From the NCBI RefSeq assembly GCF_033558715.1, contig NZ_CP114606.1:868001-932000 (forward strand): a stretch of DNA of 64,000 bases. Direction: 5' to 3'. Origin of the DNA: Acinetobacter sp. YWS30-1 (GTDB lineage: Bacteria > Pseudomonadota > Gammaproteobacteria > Pseudomonadales > Moraxellaceae). Shown here in pieces: positions 9,446-18,319 of this stretch. Position numbers and translations under genes: made by a program. Position 1 is the stretch's first letter, and the number at the start of each line of letters is the position of its first letter. Below the pieces are notes generated by a model, which worked only from the letters and a program-made list of their open reading frames with translations, did no database searches and was not told the DNA's origin.

Positions 9446-10687
9446 ATGCGGAATACTTATATTTTACTGTTTTCCCTATATTGGGCACAGGGGCTTCCGG
9501 TCGGGTTTATGACGCACGCTTTACCTGTAATTTTACGAGCTGAAGGCGTATCTCTGGCACATATTGGTGGCTTTGGTCTGCTCATGCTGCCATGGTCGAT
9601 TAAAATCTTCTGGGCACCTTTAGTCGATCAGCATGGATCAAAATCTCGAGGCCATTATCGAAGCTGGATTATTCCTTTACAATGGCTTTCTGTCGCTGTG
9701 CTGATAGGACTGTCTTTTTTGCCGATCCAAGCTTTAAACCAGCCGCTGTATCTGCTGATCTTTTTTATCACGTTGTTAGTGATGAATGGGATCGGTGCTA
9801 CTCAGGATATTGCTACAGATGGACTGGCAGTCAATATTCTGAAAAATGAACAGCAACACTGGGGTAATACCTTTCAGGTGATTGGCTCCCGCTTGGGCTT
9901 TATTGTTGGAGGCGGAGCAGTCCTATGGTTACTCGATTTTTTGCATTGGCAGATGACCTTTTTACTGCTGGCAGCTCTGGTCTTTCTGAATACTTTACCG
10001 GTGTTATGGTTTAAAGAGCCGGATCACCAAAAGATGATTTCTTCATCATCTGAAAAATTACCTGCTCGGACTAGAATCAAAGCTTATTTTCAATATTTTT
10101 TAGCTGATTCTACCTTGGCGAAATGGCTGCTGATTTTACTAACCTTTAAAGTGGCGGATGGTCTGTCTGGGCCTTTATTAAAACCTTTGATGGTCGATTT
10201 GGGACTGAGTTTTAGTCAGATCGGTATTTATGTCACCATGCTTGGTGCTTTTGCAGCATTAATTGGCGCAGGGCTAGCAGGCTGGTGTTTGAAATACTGG
10301 TCGCGCAGCTGGAGTTTAATGATTTTCTCTATTCTGAAAATACTCAGTCTAATCGCTTATGCCTGGCTGGCTGCACAGTATGAAGCCCAAAACAAAGTAA
10401 CAAACTGGATCATTTATCTTATTAATGCTGCTGAAGATATGATATCGGCCATGCTCTTAGTGGTTATGCTGACCTTGGTGATGCAATACAGTCGCAAGCA
10501 TCTAGCAGGGACTGATTTCACCTTTCAGGTCGCCTTGATGGCTACTATAAGCGGGGGGCTTTATAGCCTGAGCGGGCTACTAGGGGACGCTTTGGGTTAC
10601 CAAAACTATCTAAATTCGATCGTAATCATCGCGATTTTTTGCCTGATTCCTATTTTCCGATGGATGAAAATAGCGAGAAATATTTAA
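9446..10687 (+). CDS. Major facilitator transporter, AmpG/RhtX-like group
   Basis: This 413-residue protein has about 12 transmembrane helices. Its opening (LYWAQGLPVGFMTHALPVIL, about 7-26) and the block GATQDIATDGLAV (near 113-125) are typical of the AmpG-like transporters and the related RhtX/FptX siderophore importers. Muropeptides, siderophores or other solutes are all possible substrates, and nothing nearby decides between them. It is a stand-alone gene. Confidence 0.75.
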   Translation: MRNTYILLFSLYWAQGLPVGFMTHALPVILRAEGVSLAHIGGFGLLMLPWSIKIFWAPLVDQHGSKSRGHYRSWIIPLQWLSVAVLIGLSFLPIQALNQPLYLLIFFITLLVMNGIGATQDIATDGLAVNILKNEQQHWGNTFQVIGSRLGFIVGGGAVLWLLDFLHWQMTFLLLAALVFLNTLPVLWFKEPDHQKMISSSSEKLPARTRIKAYFQYFLADSTLAKWLLILLTFKVADGLSGPLLKPLMVDLGLSFSQIGIYVTMLGAFAALIGAGLAGWCLKYWSRSWSLMIFSILKILSLIAYAWLAAQYEAQNKVTNWIIYLINAAEDMISAMLLVVMLTLVMQYSRKHLAGTDFTFQVALMATISGGLYSLSGLLGDALGYQNYLNSIVIIAIFCLIPIFRWMKIARNI

Positions 10688-10823
10688 AATCCCTTATGAA
10701 TAAATAGGTTAATTAACTCCCCACCTAAAGTATTAAAAAGAATATGTAAATATTTTTTTAATAATTTTGTAATATAGGCGTCGTGTGTATTATTTGTAAC
10801 AAAATAAGTTAAAGGATTTTTTA

Positions 10824-11996
10824 ATGAAAACTAAGTTAGCAACAGCAATCGCACTCAGCCTTTTAGCGGGGACTACATTTGCAGCACCAACTTTCTATGG
10901 TGAAATCGATCTTTCTCTAGATCATGTACAAGCAGATAATAAAAATGGCGTAGAAGATCGTCATATTACTGACTTGAACTCTAATAACTCATTCTTGGGT
11001 TTAAAAGGGGATGAAAAATTAACTGACCGTTTAAGCGCGTTATACCAAGCTGAATTCACATTCTATAGTGATGAAGGTTCAAACAGCAGCAATGACGTAT
11101 TCGTACCGCGTAATATTCTCATTGGTTTAAAAGATGAGAAATTAGGTGCGTTAAAAGTCGGTAAGATTGATACGCCTGTAAAACAGCTTTCTGCTGTAGT
11201 TGATACTTTCAACAACTATGTAGCAAACAATGCTGACGTAAACGGTATTATGGCAGGTGAAAACCGTATCGATAACGTATTGGTTTATGAAACTCCTGCA
11301 TTCAATGTGGGTGAAGGTAAGGTTGAGGCAAAACTTCAGCTTGCAACTGGTGAAGGTAACGACACTATTAAAGCAACTAAGGGCGGCTCTACTGTTGCTG
11401 GTCGTGGTTTAGGTGATTCTTGGTCTTCTTCAGTTGTTTACTCAGACAAAACATTTGTCGCAGGTCTGGGTTATGACAAAGCAATTCCATCTCGTCTTTT
11501 AGCACGTGGTTTTCTAAATGCTGATTCACGTGATGTAGGTGAGCGTTCTAATTTTACTACTGAACTAAATACACTACGTGCGATTGGTCGTGTGAATTTG
11601 GATAATGGCTTGTCAATCCGTGGTTTATACCAAGTTTCAGATGTTGAAAATGCAGATGCTAGTGTTCCAGTTAACGTTACTGTTGAAGGTGTAACAACTA
11701 ACATCGCCCCAACATTTGCGCGTAATATCGACGATGCTCAAGCATGGTTGATTGGTGCTGAATATAATCTACCAAACGCGAAAAAATGGACAGTAAAGGG
11801 TCAATATAGCTACAGCGATGTAACTTTCAATAATGCAACTCCAGACTTTGAAGCTAAGCAAATTCTTGCTGGTGTAGACTACGCTTTATCTAAGCAAGTC
11901 AAAGTGTACGGTACGGCAGGCTACCTGACTATTGAACAAGGTTCTGATGAAGATAACCAGTTACTTGTTGGTACAGGCGTCGAATACAAGTTCTAA
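10824..11996 (+). CDS. Gram-negative outer-membrane porin
   Basis: A clear signal peptide (MKTKLATAIALSLLAGTTFA, cleaved before APTFYGEIDL) is followed by about 370 residues of alternating beta-strand pattern ending in the classic terminal phenylalanine (GVEYKF). The N-terminal FYGEIDLSLDHV and SFLGLKG resemble the general trimeric porins of beta- and gammaproteobacteria. AAGGA stands 7 bases before the ATG. The coding sequence differs from its neighbours in using AT-rich codons, as highly expressed Acinetobacter envelope genes often do. Confidence 0.88.
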   Translation: MKTKLATAIALSLLAGTTFAAPTFYGEIDLSLDHVQADNKNGVEDRHITDLNSNNSFLGLKGDEKLTDRLSALYQAEFTFYSDEGSNSSNDVFVPRNILIGLKDEKLGALKVGKIDTPVKQLSAVVDTFNNYVANNADVNGIMAGENRIDNVLVYETPAFNVGEGKVEAKLQLATGEGNDTIKATKGGSTVAGRGLGDSWSSSVVYSDKTFVAGLGYDKAIPSRLLARGFLNADSRDVGERSNFTTELNTLRAIGRVNLDNGLSIRGLYQVSDVENADASVPVNVTVEGVTTNIAPTFARNIDDAQAWLIGAEYNLPNAKKWTVKGQYSYSDVTFNNATPDFEAKQILAGVDYALSKQVKVYGTAGYLTIEQGSDEDNQLLVGTGVEYKF

Positions 11997-12010
11997 TTTT
12001 AGAACAAAAT

Positions 12011-12039
12011 AAAAGCGGTGCTTCGGCATCGCTTTTTTT
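12011..12039 (+). terminator. Intrinsic terminator of the porin gene
   Basis: The stem AAAAGCGGTGC / GCATCGCTTTT (one G-T pair) closes on a stable TTCG tetraloop and is followed by T residues. Confidence 0.9.
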
Positions 12040-12133
12040 ATGCCTAAAACAACAAAACTTAGCAATTTTAGATCTAATCCTGAAAGTTCCCAGCTGTTAC
12101 CATGACAGAAAACCTTCTATTCCTTTTTAAATT

Positions 12134-12829
12134 ATGACCATTCAAGCCGTTTTATTTGATCTCGACAATACCTTGACCCATCGTGATCTGACGACACAGG
12201 CCTATAGCCGTTATCTGGCGGAGTATTATGCTTCGGCACTAGCACAGATTGAACTTGAGAAAATTATCGAAATTGTACGACGCATTGATAATGGCGGTTA
12301 TCCGAAAAAGGAATTGCTGACCCATGGCAGTATTGGCGCTTCAGCTGCCTATGCATTGTTGCAGGAATTATCCTGGGTGACTCCACCAGATCTAGATGAA
12401 TTGGCGCAGTTCTGGTTCAACCAGTTTGGCCGTTTTGCCGTAGAGATGCCGCAAGCAGGGCAAGTATTAAAACAGCTTAAAACTGAAGGTTATCGCTTGG
12501 CCATTGTATCCAATGGCGGACATGAGACCCGATTAAATACCATTCGCGGTTTAGGTATTGCAGAGTATTTTGATGAGATTGTCAGTTCAGGATTGGTCGG
12601 CTTTAATAAACCGCAACCGGAAATTTTCCAGATTACCGCAGAGCGTTTAGGCGTGCAGCCAGAGAAGTGTCTATATATTGGTGATCATCCTGTCAATGAT
12701 ATTCAAGGCGCAACAGCCGTAGGTATGCATGCTTTGTGGATGCAAGGTTTCCATCCGGATGCCGGACATATTCAATATAAGATTCAGCAATTACCAGAAA
12801 TCTTTGATCATTTGCAGCGGCTTAAGTAG
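12134..12829 (+). CDS. HAD-family phosphatase (YjjG-like)
   Basis: This is a cytoplasmic haloacid-dehalogenase hydrolase with motif I DLDNTLT (Asp9, Asp11), motif II VSNGG (near 127) and motif IV YIGDHPVNDIQGA (near 181-193). A helical cap lies between motifs I and II. The order and size (231 residues) fit the nucleotidase or phosphoglycolate-phosphatase type. It converges on the DUF421 gene with 2 bases between stop codons and no terminator. Confidence 0.85.
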   Translation: MTIQAVLFDLDNTLTHRDLTTQAYSRYLAEYYASALAQIELEKIIEIVRRIDNGGYPKKELLTHGSIGASAAYALLQELSWVTPPDLDELAQFWFNQFGRFAVEMPQAGQVLKQLKTEGYRLAIVSNGGHETRLNTIRGLGIAEYFDEIVSSGLVGFNKPQPEIFQITAERLGVQPEKCLYIGDHPVNDIQGATAVGMHALWMQGFHPDAGHIQYKIQQLPEIFDHLQRLK

Positions 12830-12831
12830 CT

Positions 12832-13509
12832 TTAAGTAATCCGGTGACTATTCATGGCTTTTGCCCATTGGTGAGAATGACAGCGTGGACAAGTTTGTTC
12901 CGCTTCTTTTAAATGCTGGACTTGACCGCAATAAATACAAGCATAAAGCTCTTCTGGCTTGACTTCTTTGACTATGCAGCAGGATTTAGGGAAAAGCGGG
13001 AGCCCATGCCGAACATCATCTGGATGGAAATATAGAATACTGAATTTACCATCTGTTTCCAGTAAACCTAGGCGCACCTGACCCAAATGTTCAATGCCTT
13101 GCTGACGCATCTCAGCAAAGAATTCATCATGAGACATTTTGCCTTTTTTAATTTCATCAATGACCAGTAAACCATCTTCCACAATATGAATCGGTTTGCC
13201 TTCGAGCAGGTCTTCAAACCATTGAAATTTCATCATGAGCCAGGTGGTCAGACGATACAGGAAAATGATCACCGACATGATCAGTGCTGCCTGAATCAGG
13301 GGAAGATCTTCTGTAAACATCGGATCGCCGGCAATGGAACCCAAAGCAAGAATGATGGTGACTTCAAAGATCGAAAGTTGTCGTACCCCACGTTTACCTG
13401 TCAGCCGCAGAAACAGGATAATCATCGCGTACATCACTACACAGCGCAGCAAAATTTCTGTGGCAAATTCCCAGGTCGTATCATTTATAAATATGGTGGC
13501 CCAGTCCAT
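12832..13509 (-). CDS. DUF421 (YetF/YcaP-type) membrane protein with C-terminal zinc ribbon
   Basis: Three N-terminal membrane helices (about residues 15-90) and a soluble domain with the DUF421 pattern (PIHIVEDGLLVIDEIKKGKM, about 106-125) identify the family, whose role is unknown though some members affect spores or stress resistance. The C-terminus adds a cysteine knuckle pair: CIYCG and CPRCHSH (about 191-212). This is a rubredoxin-like zinc ribbon that I would not expect in the usual family architecture. It appears to be transcribed alone. Confidence 0.85.
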   Translation of the reverse strand: MDWATIFINDTTWEFATEILLRCVVMYAMIILFLRLTGKRGVRQLSIFEVTIILALGSIAGDPMFTEDLPLIQAALIMSVIIFLYRLTTWLMMKFQWFEDLLEGKPIHIVEDGLLVIDEIKKGKMSHDEFFAEMRQQGIEHLGQVRLGLLETDGKFSILYFHPDDVRHGLPLFPKSCCIVKEVKPEELYACIYCGQVQHLKEAEQTCPRCHSHQWAKAMNSHRIT

Positions 13510-13957
13510 TGTTATTATTCCAGATCACTCTTTGTTACGAGTCTATCAATCTCGGCTGTTAGTTTGCTGCTGTAATTGTGTAAGTTTTTGAATAAAAATA
13601 AATTATGTTTTTTGAATGTGATTGCTATGAGTGAAAGATATAGCGATTTTAAGAAAATAAGATAGATATTTCATGTAAATATTGATTGATTATTCAACAG
13701 ATTAAATTTGAACCAGTTCACATTTTACTCTGTGTGATTTTTAATCAGTACAAATAATATCCTACTGAAATATATCAAGATAAAATCTGAGCAATTTCCT
13801 AGGAATAATGAGAACTATTTAATGATTTGTAATCAAATAACTTGATAATTATAAATTTCTGTATGTTGTGCCCTGAAAAATATAGCGATTAGATCAAGCT
13901 AAAAATCTGTTTTTTAAATTAAAAATATTGATTTTGACTTCCAAGAAAGGATGTATT
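13510..13957. other. AT-rich intergenic region
   Basis: This is 448 bases between the divergent DUF421 and carbonic anhydrase genes. I see no open frame with a credible start, no RNA gene and no convincing operator; a TGTGA-like element near 13732 lacks a proper second half. The region presumably carries promoters for both flanks. Confidence 0.6.
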
Positions 13958-14674
13958 GTGAAAAAGATATTCACGCTTTTAACGGTTATGGGCTTAAGTA
14001 CAGCGGTATTTGCAGATGCAGACTGGAACTATGATCAGCCTGAACAATGGTCGACTCTAAACCAGAAATATTCAGCCTGTAATGGACTGAACCAGTCACC
14101 AATCAATATCGAGCGAACAGTCAAAGCTGAACTGGAACCGCTCAAGTTTAGCTATAACACTATGATTCACACAATTGAAAATAAAGGTCATACCGTTCAG
14201 GTAGACTTTGCTCAAGGCGGAGAATTACAGCTGGATGGTGAAACTTTTGTGCTGAAACAGTTTCATCTACATAGCCCAAGTGAGAACCTAATTAAAGGCA
14301 AGAGCTATCCTCTAGAGATTCATTTTGTCCATGCCAATACTCAAGGTGAACTTGCTGTAGTGGCGATGATGTTTGCGCAGGGTACAGAAAATCCGATGCT
14401 TAAACGTATGTGGAATCGCTTGCCGAAAAAGCAAAGTGAAAAAGTCGTCTTGAAAACTCCGCAACCTGTAAATGAGATGTTGCCTAAGAATCTGGATTAT
14501 TACCGCTTTAGTGGTTCGCTGACGACACCACCATGTTCTGAAGGTGTGCGCTGGTTGATTTTGAAAGAGATCCAACAGGCCTCTGCGACACAGATTTCAG
14601 AATTTTCCAAGTTAATGGGTCATCCAAATAACCGTCCAGTGCAGTCCTTAAATGGCCGTGTGGTACTGGAATAA
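13958..14674 (+). CDS. Periplasmic alpha-class carbonic anhydrase
   Basis: The enzyme interconverts CO2 and bicarbonate in the periplasm. From the GTG at 13958 a signal peptide (MKKIFTLLTVMGLSTAVFA) precedes mature DADWNY. The zinc histidines are H103 and H105 (QFHLHS) and H122 (EIHFVH). NQSPINI (about 45-51) and SLTTPPCSEGVRW near the C-terminus are alpha-class signatures, and Cys41 with the later Cys can form the usual disulfide. AGAAAGGA lies 7 bases before the GTG and fixes this start over the upstream TTG at 13928. Length 238 residues is normal. Confidence 0.93.
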   Translation: MKKIFTLLTVMGLSTAVFADADWNYDQPEQWSTLNQKYSACNGLNQSPINIERTVKAELEPLKFSYNTMIHTIENKGHTVQVDFAQGGELQLDGETFVLKQFHLHSPSENLIKGKSYPLEIHFVHANTQGELAVVAMMFAQGTENPMLKRMWNRLPKKQSEKVVLKTPQPVNEMLPKNLDYYRFSGSLTTPPCSEGVRWLILKEIQQASATQISEFSKLMGHPNNRPVQSLNGRVVLE

Positions 14675-14688
14675 AAAAAATCTGGATG

Positions 14689-14717
14689 AAAAAGCTGACT
14701 TAGTTCTGCTTTTTTTA
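14689..14717 (+). terminator. Probable terminator of the alpha-carbonic anhydrase gene
   Basis: A stem AAAAAGC / GCTTTTT with extra pairs inside (one mismatch) is followed by T7. It is weaker than the other terminators in the window. Confidence 0.6.
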
Positions 14718-14759
14718 ATTCTGATACAAATTTCAATAGCCTAAGGTCAAAAGAACTTT

Positions 14760-15860
14760 GTGGCGAAAGCTGAACGAATTAATATAGATAAGATTTCCTT
14801 GGGTCTTTCTGCTGCCATGCTCTTTGACTTAAAAACCATGATCCAGCCATTCACAGCGCTTTCGCCACAGCAGAAGAAGCTGGATCGTCTGATTGATAAA
14901 ATCGAACAGCAGAAGTTGGAGTTAAAACAATGGCAACAGGCTGAAGAAGACCTACAGCAATATACGCATAAAACCTTCATGCCGGTCTATCATGAATTGT
15001 ATGGTGTTCTGTTTGAGCAGCTCGAACAGCTCTGGACGCATTTACAGGAAACAGATTTCACCAAGGCCGAGTTGATAGTACTGGATGAGAAGATTCAATA
15101 CCTGGCAGATTATCTGCAAGATTCTCAGGCGATGTCAGCGCAAGAAGCCAATAAGGTCAATGAAATCTTCACCTATTATCAGCAGCGTGCTGAACATACC
15201 CAATTCAGAAAAAGCCAAAAAAAGACCAATGAACTGGAAAGATTCTTTAAGAATGAAAATATCCCAGATCCGGCAGATGCTGAGGGATTTGAAGAATGGG
15301 CTTCTGATCATTTTCAGCAAATCCGCGAGCAGGCCAAACTAAAACGCCAGCAGGAAAAGCAGAAACAGGCAGCCGCAATGGCAGAGCAGTCAGTGAAATC
15401 GGTATATTTGAAGATTGCTGCAGCGATTCATCCGGATCGTGAAGCAAATGATGTAAAAAAGATTAAAAAAACTGAATTATTGCAGCGTGCCAACGAAGCC
15501 TATGCAGAACAGGATTTGTTTGCCTTACTAAAAATGCAGCTTCAGATTGAGCAAGATCGAGATCCTTCGCAAAAGAGTTTAAGTGCAGAGCAAGTCAAGC
15601 TGTATCAACTGGCTTTGGATGCGCAGAGCCAGAAGTTACAAGAGCAGATTGATACCTTAATTCATAGATTGGTCTGGTCATCGAAAACCAGAATTGCAGT
15701 CAAAAAAGCAAAGGGAAAAGTTCAAATTGCTGATCTGTATAAACAGATTGATGAAGATACTTCCACTATCAAGCAGCAGATTAAGGTCGAAAAAGAACGC
15801 CTGATGTATATCAAAAAGGTAAGTGGATTAGAGATGTTTTTAAGGCGTGGGATGCTTTAA
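14760..15860 (+). CDS. J-domain-like protein (DnaJ-type co-chaperone candidate)
   Basis: A J-domain-like segment lies in the second half (VYLKIAAAIHPDREAND, about residues 215-231) with the diagnostic HPD at 224-226, followed by helix TELLQRANEAYAEQDLFALL. Long charged helices, probably coiled coil, lie on both sides (30-210 and 260-366). J domains stimulate the ATPase of DnaK-type chaperones. The usual N-terminal J domain and the Cys-rich and C-terminal domains of DnaJ are missing, so this is a specialised co-chaperone or simply a related fold. The start is GTG with a poor ribosome site. Confidence 0.75.
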   Translation: MAKAERINIDKISLGLSAAMLFDLKTMIQPFTALSPQQKKLDRLIDKIEQQKLELKQWQQAEEDLQQYTHKTFMPVYHELYGVLFEQLEQLWTHLQETDFTKAELIVLDEKIQYLADYLQDSQAMSAQEANKVNEIFTYYQQRAEHTQFRKSQKKTNELERFFKNENIPDPADAEGFEEWASDHFQQIREQAKLKRQQEKQKQAAAMAEQSVKSVYLKIAAAIHPDREANDVKKIKKTELLQRANEAYAEQDLFALLKMQLQIEQDRDPSQKSLSAEQVKLYQLALDAQSQKLQEQIDTLIHRLVWSSKTRIAVKKAKGKVQIADLYKQIDEDTSTIKQQIKVEKERLMYIKKVSGLEMFLRRGML

Positions 15861-15869
15861 GGTTTTTCT

Positions 15870-15890
15870 ACCTCTTCCTTGGGGAGAGGT
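15870..15890. repeat. G/C-run palindrome left of the first DUF559 gene
   Basis: CCTCTTCC and GGGAGAGG form an inverted repeat around TTG, between the J-domain gene stop and the DUF559 gene. It belongs to the same CCCTCTCC-type repeats found on the other side of the gene. Confidence 0.7.
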
Positions 15891-15928
15891 TATAAAATCT
15901 GCTAATCTCACAAAAAATAAAAAATACC

Positions 15929-16303
15929 ATGAACAAAAAGCTTGATCCTCAACTTTTAATTTTCGCCAAATTCATGCGCCACACTGCCACCGATGCTGAG
16001 CACCTCATGTGGCAAATCCTTCGTGCCAAACGTTTTATGAATCTTAAATTTCGTCGTCAGCATGTGATTGAGCCTTATATTGTGGATTTTTACTGTCATG
16101 AAATTGGTTTGGTGATTGAGTTGGATGGCAGTCAGCATGGAACGGATGATGCTATGGAATATGATGCTGAAAGAACCAAGTTTTTGGAGGCTTTGGGTTT
16201 GAGAGTTGTGAGGTATTGGAATAATGAAGTGTTGGGGCGGACGGATGTGGTGTTGGAGGATTTGTGGCAGAGGTGTACTGAATCAAAAAATACCTCTCCC
16301 TAA
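15929..16303 (+). CDS. DUF559 endonuclease-like protein
   Basis: This 124-residue protein has the PD-(D/E)XK-related DUF559 fold, related to very-short-patch-repair nucleases. Candidate active-site residues are E24 (TDAEHLMW), D53 (YIVDFYC) and E64/D66 (VIELDGSQH), with H70 close by. All are intact, so it could be an active nuclease. No biochemical role is established for this family to my knowledge. It sits between G/C-run palindromes, and a second, broken copy of the family at 24554 has the same setting. Confidence 0.85.
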   Translation: MNKKLDPQLLIFAKFMRHTATDAEHLMWQILRAKRFMNLKFRRQHVIEPYIVDFYCHEIGLVIELDGSQHGTDDAMEYDAERTKFLEALGLRVVRYWNNEVLGRTDVVLEDLWQRCTESKNTSP

Positions 16304-16438
16304 CCCTCACTTGCGCTTCGTTTTAAAGCAGTGCTTTAAAACTTGCTTATGAGAGGGAATTCCAATGTGAAATTCATACAGGAATTAAATTAAATGACGC
16401 TCCCTCTCCCTAGGGGAGAGGGTTGGGGTGAGGGTATG
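16293..16438. repeat. Complex CCCTCTCC / GGTGAGGG palindromic repeat right of the DUF559 gene
   Basis: Two units are present. The first (16293-16362) runs CCTCTCCCTAACCCTCAC, then a central hairpin GTTTTAAAGCA/TGCTTTAAAAC, then GAGAGGG. The second (16391-16438) reads CTCCCTCTCCCTAGGGGAG and continues into GGGTTGGGGTGAGGG. The strings CCCTCTCCC and GTGAGGGT recur in opposite orientation. Related sequences occur at 24436-24535, 24917-24965 and 36281-36335. Confidence 0.75.
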
Positions 16439-16442
16439 AAAA

Positions 16443-17438
16443 TTAGCTATCCTCTTTTACTAGTTCGTTTATATCATTAGAGGTGGCAGTTTGTTTCAGT
16501 TCAGCTTTTTTATTAGCTATACCAAAAGGAATATGAACAGATGCAATACTCTCGGCAGTTCTCTCAAGGTGAGTAACTTGATCGTCAAAGAAAATATGAG
16601 GTTGTAGTATTTCTAAAACTTTACGTTTTTCAATTCCACCTAAGAAAAAGGCTTCATTGACGGTTTCTATTCCCCATGAGCGTAAAGAATTAATTACACG
16701 TTTATGAGCAGGTGCATTGCGGGCAGTGACAATAGAAATTCGTAAACGACTTTTATAATCTAAATTTTGGGATTGATATTTTAGTTCTGCTTTTTGCAAA
16801 GTAGATAGTTGTTTCAAAAGTTTATGAAGTGGGCCTTCATTAGCAGGTTGGTCTGCAAGATTCTTCTCATTTTCAATAAATGCGCCAAGTCCACTTTCTT
16901 TGTAGACCTGTTCTGATGAATCATCAGCAATAACTCCATCAAAGTCGAAAGCAATACGAAGCTCTTCATCGTGTGCTATATCAAATATTTGTCCTTTCAA
17001 AATTAGGCCAGCGGGATAGCCTGCTGTAATTGCTTGATTCACGTCTGTTTCATTTGCTGAAAGGAATAAACTAATATTTAAAGCATTAATATACTTATAA
17101 GGTGTACGACCTTGTAAAAAGATAGCTCTTCTAATACCCAATCCATAGTGTTCGATTGAATTCATAACACGTAAGCCAGTGTTAGGGTCGTTCCGAGAAA
17201 GCAAAATGACCTCAACAAATGGCTTATCTGGTGGAAAAATACTATTTAAACTAAGCAAGCGCTGAATAAATGGAAAAGCTACACCTTGATCTAAAAGAGT
17301 GTTTTCATGCTCTCGTTGGTATTCTCGATAAGCTAATTCGCCTTGAGTTCTATAAACTGCATCTGATTCTTCTAAATCAAATAAAGCACTTGAAGCTAAG
17401 CCAATAACAAGTTTTTGTTCTAAATTGTATCCACTCAT
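16443..17438 (-). CDS. 5'-nucleotidase, cytosolic-type (PF06189-like)
   Basis: The sequence matches by eye the bacterial relatives of cytosolic 5'-nucleotidase I: VIGLASSALFDLEESD (11-26), VILLSRNDPNTGLRVMNSI (about 77-95), and the HAD-like catalytic motif RIAFDFDGVIADD (161-173) with Asp165 and Asp167. It should dephosphorylate nucleoside monophosphates in the cytoplasm. At 331 residues it is full length. It follows the upstream membrane-protein gene with a 2-base gap, so the two are probably co-transcribed. The pair is more AT-rich than valS beside it. Confidence 0.82.
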   Translation of the reverse strand: MSGYNLEQKLVIGLASSALFDLEESDAVYRTQGELAYREYQREHENTLLDQGVAFPFIQRLLSLNSIFPPDKPFVEVILLSRNDPNTGLRVMNSIEHYGLGIRRAIFLQGRTPYKYINALNISLFLSANETDVNQAITAGYPAGLILKGQIFDIAHDEELRIAFDFDGVIADDSSEQVYKESGLGAFIENEKNLADQPANEGPLHKLLKQLSTLQKAELKYQSQNLDYKSRLRISIVTARNAPAHKRVINSLRSWGIETVNEAFFLGGIEKRKVLEILQPHIFFDDQVTHLERTAESIASVHIPFGIANKKAELKQTATSNDINELVKEDS

Positions 17439-17440
17439 AA

Positions 17441-18259
17441 TTATTCATCTCGCATATTTAATTCTTTTATTTCATTTGAGTCATCGAAGCCGTCTTGTCT
17501 ATTTGGAATAGCTTGATTTCTAATATCAATATTGGTTATAGATTTTCCTGGTAAGCCATTAATGATACCTGTATTTTTTAAGTACTCATAACTAGTGGCA
17601 CCCCATTTAGTGGTTGTAAATAAAGTTATAAGCCAAATACATAGTAAAAATCTTCCAACTTGAATAGGAATTTTACTTACAGATGGTTTTGTGAGAATAC
17701 GATTTCTGGTAAAAGTAAAAGGATTATAAGTTCGGAATAGTTTATATGGGTTTGTAGAATAGTATTTCGACCAAAATAAGCTGAATTTATTAATATATTT
17801 GCTCTGCAATTTTTCATATACTTCTTTTTGAACAATTTCTGTTTTTTTATCAAAAAGTTGATGAAATTCCTTACCTTGATTTTCATAAAATAATTTTAAT
17901 TTTTTCTCTGATTTATTGACTTCTATTTCCCAATATTCTTGCCAAAATTTTGCACCTGAGGCAGCTTGCATTTGATAAAAGGAAATGCCTATACCAACTA
18001 AACATATTAAAGTATGTATCAAAGGAACAGTATTATTAGAATTGATGATACAAGCTACTAGTACTCCTTGAAATATCATAAAAAAATTATTGCGTTGTAC
18101 TAATTGAATTATTTCAAAATTTCTAGTTTCAATTGCAACTTCATAAATACGCTTTAAACGACGCTCTTGTTCAGAAAGTTCCTTATTTTGAAATCTATTT
18201 TGCAATATTGATTCTGATTCAATGCTTTTTTGGAGGAATGAAGAAAAACTTTTTTTCAT
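17441..18259 (-). CDS. Unidentified membrane protein (possibly RipA-like)
   Basis: I do not firmly recognise this protein. From the ATG at 18259 (272 residues) it has a basic, helical N-terminal region, a hydrophobic hairpin (about residues 60-98, NFFMIFQGVLVACII onward), a long charged helix (FWQEYWEIEVNKSEKKLK), and a third membrane segment near residues 193-213. The layout recalls the RipA-type octameric membrane proteins, but this is a guess. A GTG 12 codons upstream lies beyond a strong hairpin, so I prefer the ATG, although no ribosome site is evident. It sits 2 bases ahead of the nucleotidase gene, suggesting joint function. Confidence 0.65.
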   Translation of the reverse strand: MKKSFSSFLQKSIESESILQNRFQNKELSEQERRLKRIYEVAIETRNFEIIQLVQRNNFFMIFQGVLVACIINSNNTVPLIHTLICLVGIGISFYQMQAASGAKFWQEYWEIEVNKSEKKLKLFYENQGKEFHQLFDKKTEIVQKEVYEKLQSKYINKFSLFWSKYYSTNPYKLFRTYNPFTFTRNRILTKPSVSKIPIQVGRFLLCIWLITLFTTTKWGATSYEYLKNTGIINGLPGKSITNIDIRNQAIPNRQDGFDDSNEIKELNMRDE

Positions 18260-18262
18260 AAG

Positions 18263-18292
18263 TATAAAGGGCTGAATAATCAGCCCTTTATA
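18263..18292 (-). terminator. Strong hairpin between valS and the membrane protein gene
   Basis: A perfect 13-bp stem (TATAAAGGGCTGA / TCAGCCCTTTATA) with loop ATAA starts 27 bases after the valS stop and ends only 3 bases before the next gene's ATG on the minus strand. It lacks a clean T run, so it may end valS transcripts partly, or act as a leader structure that masks the start of the next gene. Confidence 0.6.
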
Positions 18293-18319
18293 CACAAATT
18301 AGATCAAACTAACAACACA

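Noticed and set aside
13732..13748. CRP-type site upstream of the alpha-carbonic anhydrase gene
   Set aside because: TGTGA is present but the second half-site does not match TCACA.
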